Origin: Sphingobacteriales bacterium
GTDB lineage: Bacteria; Bacteroidota; Bacteroidia; Chitinophagales; Chitinophagaceae
DNA length: 64,000 bases
Assembly: GCA_900299255.1 (NCBI GenBank)
Contig: OMJB01000064.1
Coordinates: 1 to 64,000, forward strand
Reading direction: 5' to 3'
Of the stretch, positions 62,966 through 64,000 are shown in pieces. A program made the translations under genes and the position numbers. The number at the start of each line of letters is the position of its first letter. Position 1 is the stretch's first letter. Below the pieces are notes generated by a model. It was not told where the DNA came from. It searched no databases and saw only the letters and a program-made list of their open reading frames with translations.

Positions 62966-63024
62966 AAAAATGAGAGCGGAGGCCAACATCGCTCTTCGCT
63001 CTGTCGCTCTCCGCTCTCATTTTT
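62966..63024 (-). terminator. Large hairpin terminator after tRNA-Leu
   Basis: AAAAATGAGAGCGGAG (62966-62981) and CTCCGCTCTCATTTTT (63009-63024) form a perfect 16-bp stem with a 27-base loop. Read leftward from the tRNA it ends in a T-run, fitting intrinsic termination one base after the tRNA 3' end. Confidence 0.7.
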
Positions 63025-63025
63025 G

Positions 63026-63109
63026 TGCCCAGGAATGGATTCGAACCATCACACCCTTGCAGGCGCTGCGACCTGAACACAGTGCGTCTACCAATTTCGC
63101 CACCTGGGC
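63026..63109 (-). tRNA. tRNA-Leu (anticodon CAG)
   Basis: An 84-base class II tRNA. The acceptor stem is GCCCAGG/CCTGGGC with discriminator A. The D arm reads GCGAAATTGGTAGACGC. The anticodon stem CTGTG/CGCAG holds loop TTCAGGT, giving anticodon CAG for CUG codons. A long variable arm (GCCTGCAAGGGTG region) marks it as Leu, and the T arm contains GGTTCGAATCC. The 3' CCA is not encoded. A TACCTTTG promoter box lies about 31 bases upstream and a hairpin terminator follows. Confidence 0.95.
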
Positions 63110-63140
63110 AGGTGATTTATTTGTTCGTATTCAGGGGGTG

Positions 63141-63148
63141 CAAAGGTA
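63141..63148 (-). promoter_or_regulatory. -7 element (TACCTTTG) for tRNA-Leu
   Basis: Minus-strand TACCTTTG is an exact TAnnTTTG match about 31 bases before the mature tRNA 5' end. Confidence 0.55.
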
Positions 63149-63179
63149 ATTATTTATTTGGAATTAGAAAACGAATTTT

Positions 63180-63291
63180 TTGGGAATGGGGGATTAGGAA
63201 TTGGGAATTAGGAATTGGGGATTGGGAATTAGGAATTGGGAATTAGGGATTGGGAATTAGGGATTGGGAATTAGGGATTGGGAATTAGGGA
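63180..63291 (+). repeat. G-rich heptad array (GGRATTR)n
   Basis: About 110 bp built from a 7-bp unit of the form GG(A/G)ATT(A/G), with the right half settling into a 14-bp period (GGGATTGGGAATTA). Runs of GGG separated by 3-5 bases occur repeatedly on the plus strand, which fits the G-quadruplex pattern. It is non-coding. Confidence 0.9.
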
Positions 63292-63307
63292 ACTTATCAA
63301 CACATCT

Positions 63308-63384
63308 AATCAACCAATCAACCAATCAACCAATCAACCAATCAACAAGTCGACTAATCAACTAATCAACTAATCAACCAATCC
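63308..63384 (+). repeat. Tandem octamer array (AATCAACC)n with variants
   Basis: Four perfect AATCAACC copies (63308-63339), a fifth ending in A, then variant units (TAATCAAC). The array stops one base before the stop codon of the acyltransferase gene. It is a second copy of the array at 17270-17309. Confidence 0.9.
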
Positions 63385-63385
63385 C

Positions 63386-64000
63386 CTACACTGCCATCAG
63401 GCTGCAACCGCGGAGGGCGCTGTGATCGAGCCGGCCGAGTACCTCAAATGTACCATCGGGGGCTATGGTGCCTATATCTTCTGTGGCAATGAACGAACAG
63501 GAGTTCATGTTGGCAAGATCTATAATATTGAGTGCGCCGGTGCCGTTAGTGGCAACCGAGAGCGGGTCATTGATGTCGCGAACGTATACCCGCATGGTGT
63601 GCGTGGCACTGAAGATGCCGTTTGCGCGCGCATATGCCTGCGAGAGCAGTTCTGTCATGCCATACTCGGCATGTATGGCATCCAGATGCCATTGTTTTTT
63701 GAGAATATCATGTACTGCCGTACGGGTCATTTCTTCTTTTCTTCCTTTCATGCCGCCGGTTTCCATTACAATGGCGTTGTGCAAGGGCATGGGGCAGGCG
63801 GCTGCAAAGTCGAGCAGGGCAAATGTGACACCCAGCAGCAGGGCCTTGCGGTTGTTCTGAGTGGCTTTAGCAAGTGCAGCACGCAGCTGATCCCACTCGT
63901 TGATATAAAACCCGCTTTCGGGATGGCCGCCTTTCTCCATCAGTGTTTTGGCCATATAAACCAGTGAGGCGTTCTGCCGCTCGAGATAGGAAGGCAGCAG
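63386..64000 (-). CDS. LuxE-like acyl-protein synthetase/acyltransferase, C-terminal part (cut by window end)
   Basis: The frame is open to the window edge; ATG 63955 is internal, because in-frame sequence upstream (LLPSYLERQNASLVYMAKTL) continues the protein. About 204 residues are visible. Blocks typical of the LuxE/AMP-binding-like acyltransferases of Bacteroidota are ETGGMKGRKEEMTRTAVHDIL, HAEYGMTELLSQAYA and EDIGTIAPDGTFEVLGRLDHSALRGCSLM. YGMTELLSQAY corresponds to the A5-like adenylate motif. It probably activates an acyl or aryl acid. In this phylum such genes sit in surface-polymer or pigment loci, but the neighbourhood is cut off. Confidence 0.8.
   Translation of the reverse strand: MLPSYLERQNASLVYMAKTLMEKGGHPESGFYINEWDQLRAALAKATQNNRKALLLGVTFALLDFAAACPMPLHNAIVMETGGMKGRKEEMTRTAVHDILKKQWHLDAIHAEYGMTELLSQAYARANGIFSATHTMRVYVRDINDPLSVATNGTGALNIIDLANMNSCSFIATEDIGTIAPDGTFEVLGRLDHSALRGCSLMAV

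Noticed and set aside
1-64000. CRISPR arrays, prophage, insertion sequences, rRNA or known defence systems
   Set aside because: I looked for evenly spaced repeats with unique spacers, transposase and integrase motifs, and defence-gene families and found none. The tandem arrays present have no spacers.

Overview
The window is a stretch of Bacteroidota chromosome, most likely from a Chitinophaga-like or related lineage. The signs are: secreted proteins with type IX secretion (T9SS) C-terminal sorting domains; families largely confined to this phylum (GSCFA, DUF5683, DUF5686 with a carboxypeptidase-like domain, LptE next to a sigma-54 activator and secG); a dialkylresorcinol/flexirubin-type enzyme set; and the phylum's -7 promoter element TAnnTTTG, which occurs exactly upstream of at least a dozen genes. 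Most genes look chromosomal and of one compositional type. I see no prophage, insertion sequence, CRISPR array or rRNA. The only RNA gene is a tRNA-Leu(CAG) near the right end.

Left part (1-14.7 kb): a cut-off secreted protein, an NHL-repeat T9SS protein with an apparent CTG start, an arginase-like protein, HflX, a DUF2461 protein, a ParA-type ATPase, a large membrane protein paired with a GSCFA protein, an O-antigen ligase-like protein with two paralogous Wzz-type proteins, and release factor 1. Middle left (14.8-27 kb): small secreted and membrane proteins, a family 2 glycosyltransferase, DoxX, FeoA, adenine deaminase, and a leftward block miaB / sigma-54 activator / lptE / Pro-rich TPR protein / secG. 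At 26.8-27.9 kb is a repeat-rich gap next to an orphan HigA antitoxin whose HigB toxin survives only as a C-terminal stub.

Middle (27.9-48 kb): a T9SS secreted protein, a lipoprotein with a possible permuted papain-like fold, and a compact surface-polysaccharide operon (glycosyltransferase, AsnB-type amidotransferase, FkbM methyltransferase, polymerase-like membrane protein, CgeB-like glycosyltransferase; 30.6-36.9 kb). Then come an M28 peptidase, a protein with four beta/gamma-crystallin motifs, a second glycosyltransferase plus O-antigen ligase pair, a subtilisin-like T9SS protease, a lipoprotein and MnmA.

Right part (48-64 kb): WaaA/KdtA, then a DarA-like flavodoxin-fold protein with two tandem KAS III paralogues; a BlaI/M56 regulatory pair preceded by three operator dyads spaced exactly 20 bp apart; trpS, a deoxynucleoside kinase, a DUF5686 outer-membrane protein and a CPA2 antiporter. 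The last 3 kb are decayed and repetitive: a methyltransferase broken by an in-frame stop and by a junction with a lipoprotein leader, the tRNA-Leu with a large hairpin terminator, a G-rich heptad array, an octamer array also present at 17.3 kb, and the 3' part of a LuxE-like acyltransferase that runs off the window.

The dominant theme is envelope and surface biology: three separate polysaccharide gene groups, LPS assembly (lptE, waaA), T9SS-exported proteins, and lipid/pigment-type ketosynthases. I found nothing that is unambiguously a new defence or mobile system. The best leads are the KAS III twin/DarA cassette, the triple BlaI operator, the broken higBA locus, the four-motif crystallin protein, the permuted papain-like lipoprotein, and a set of genes predicted to be transcribed almost leaderless.
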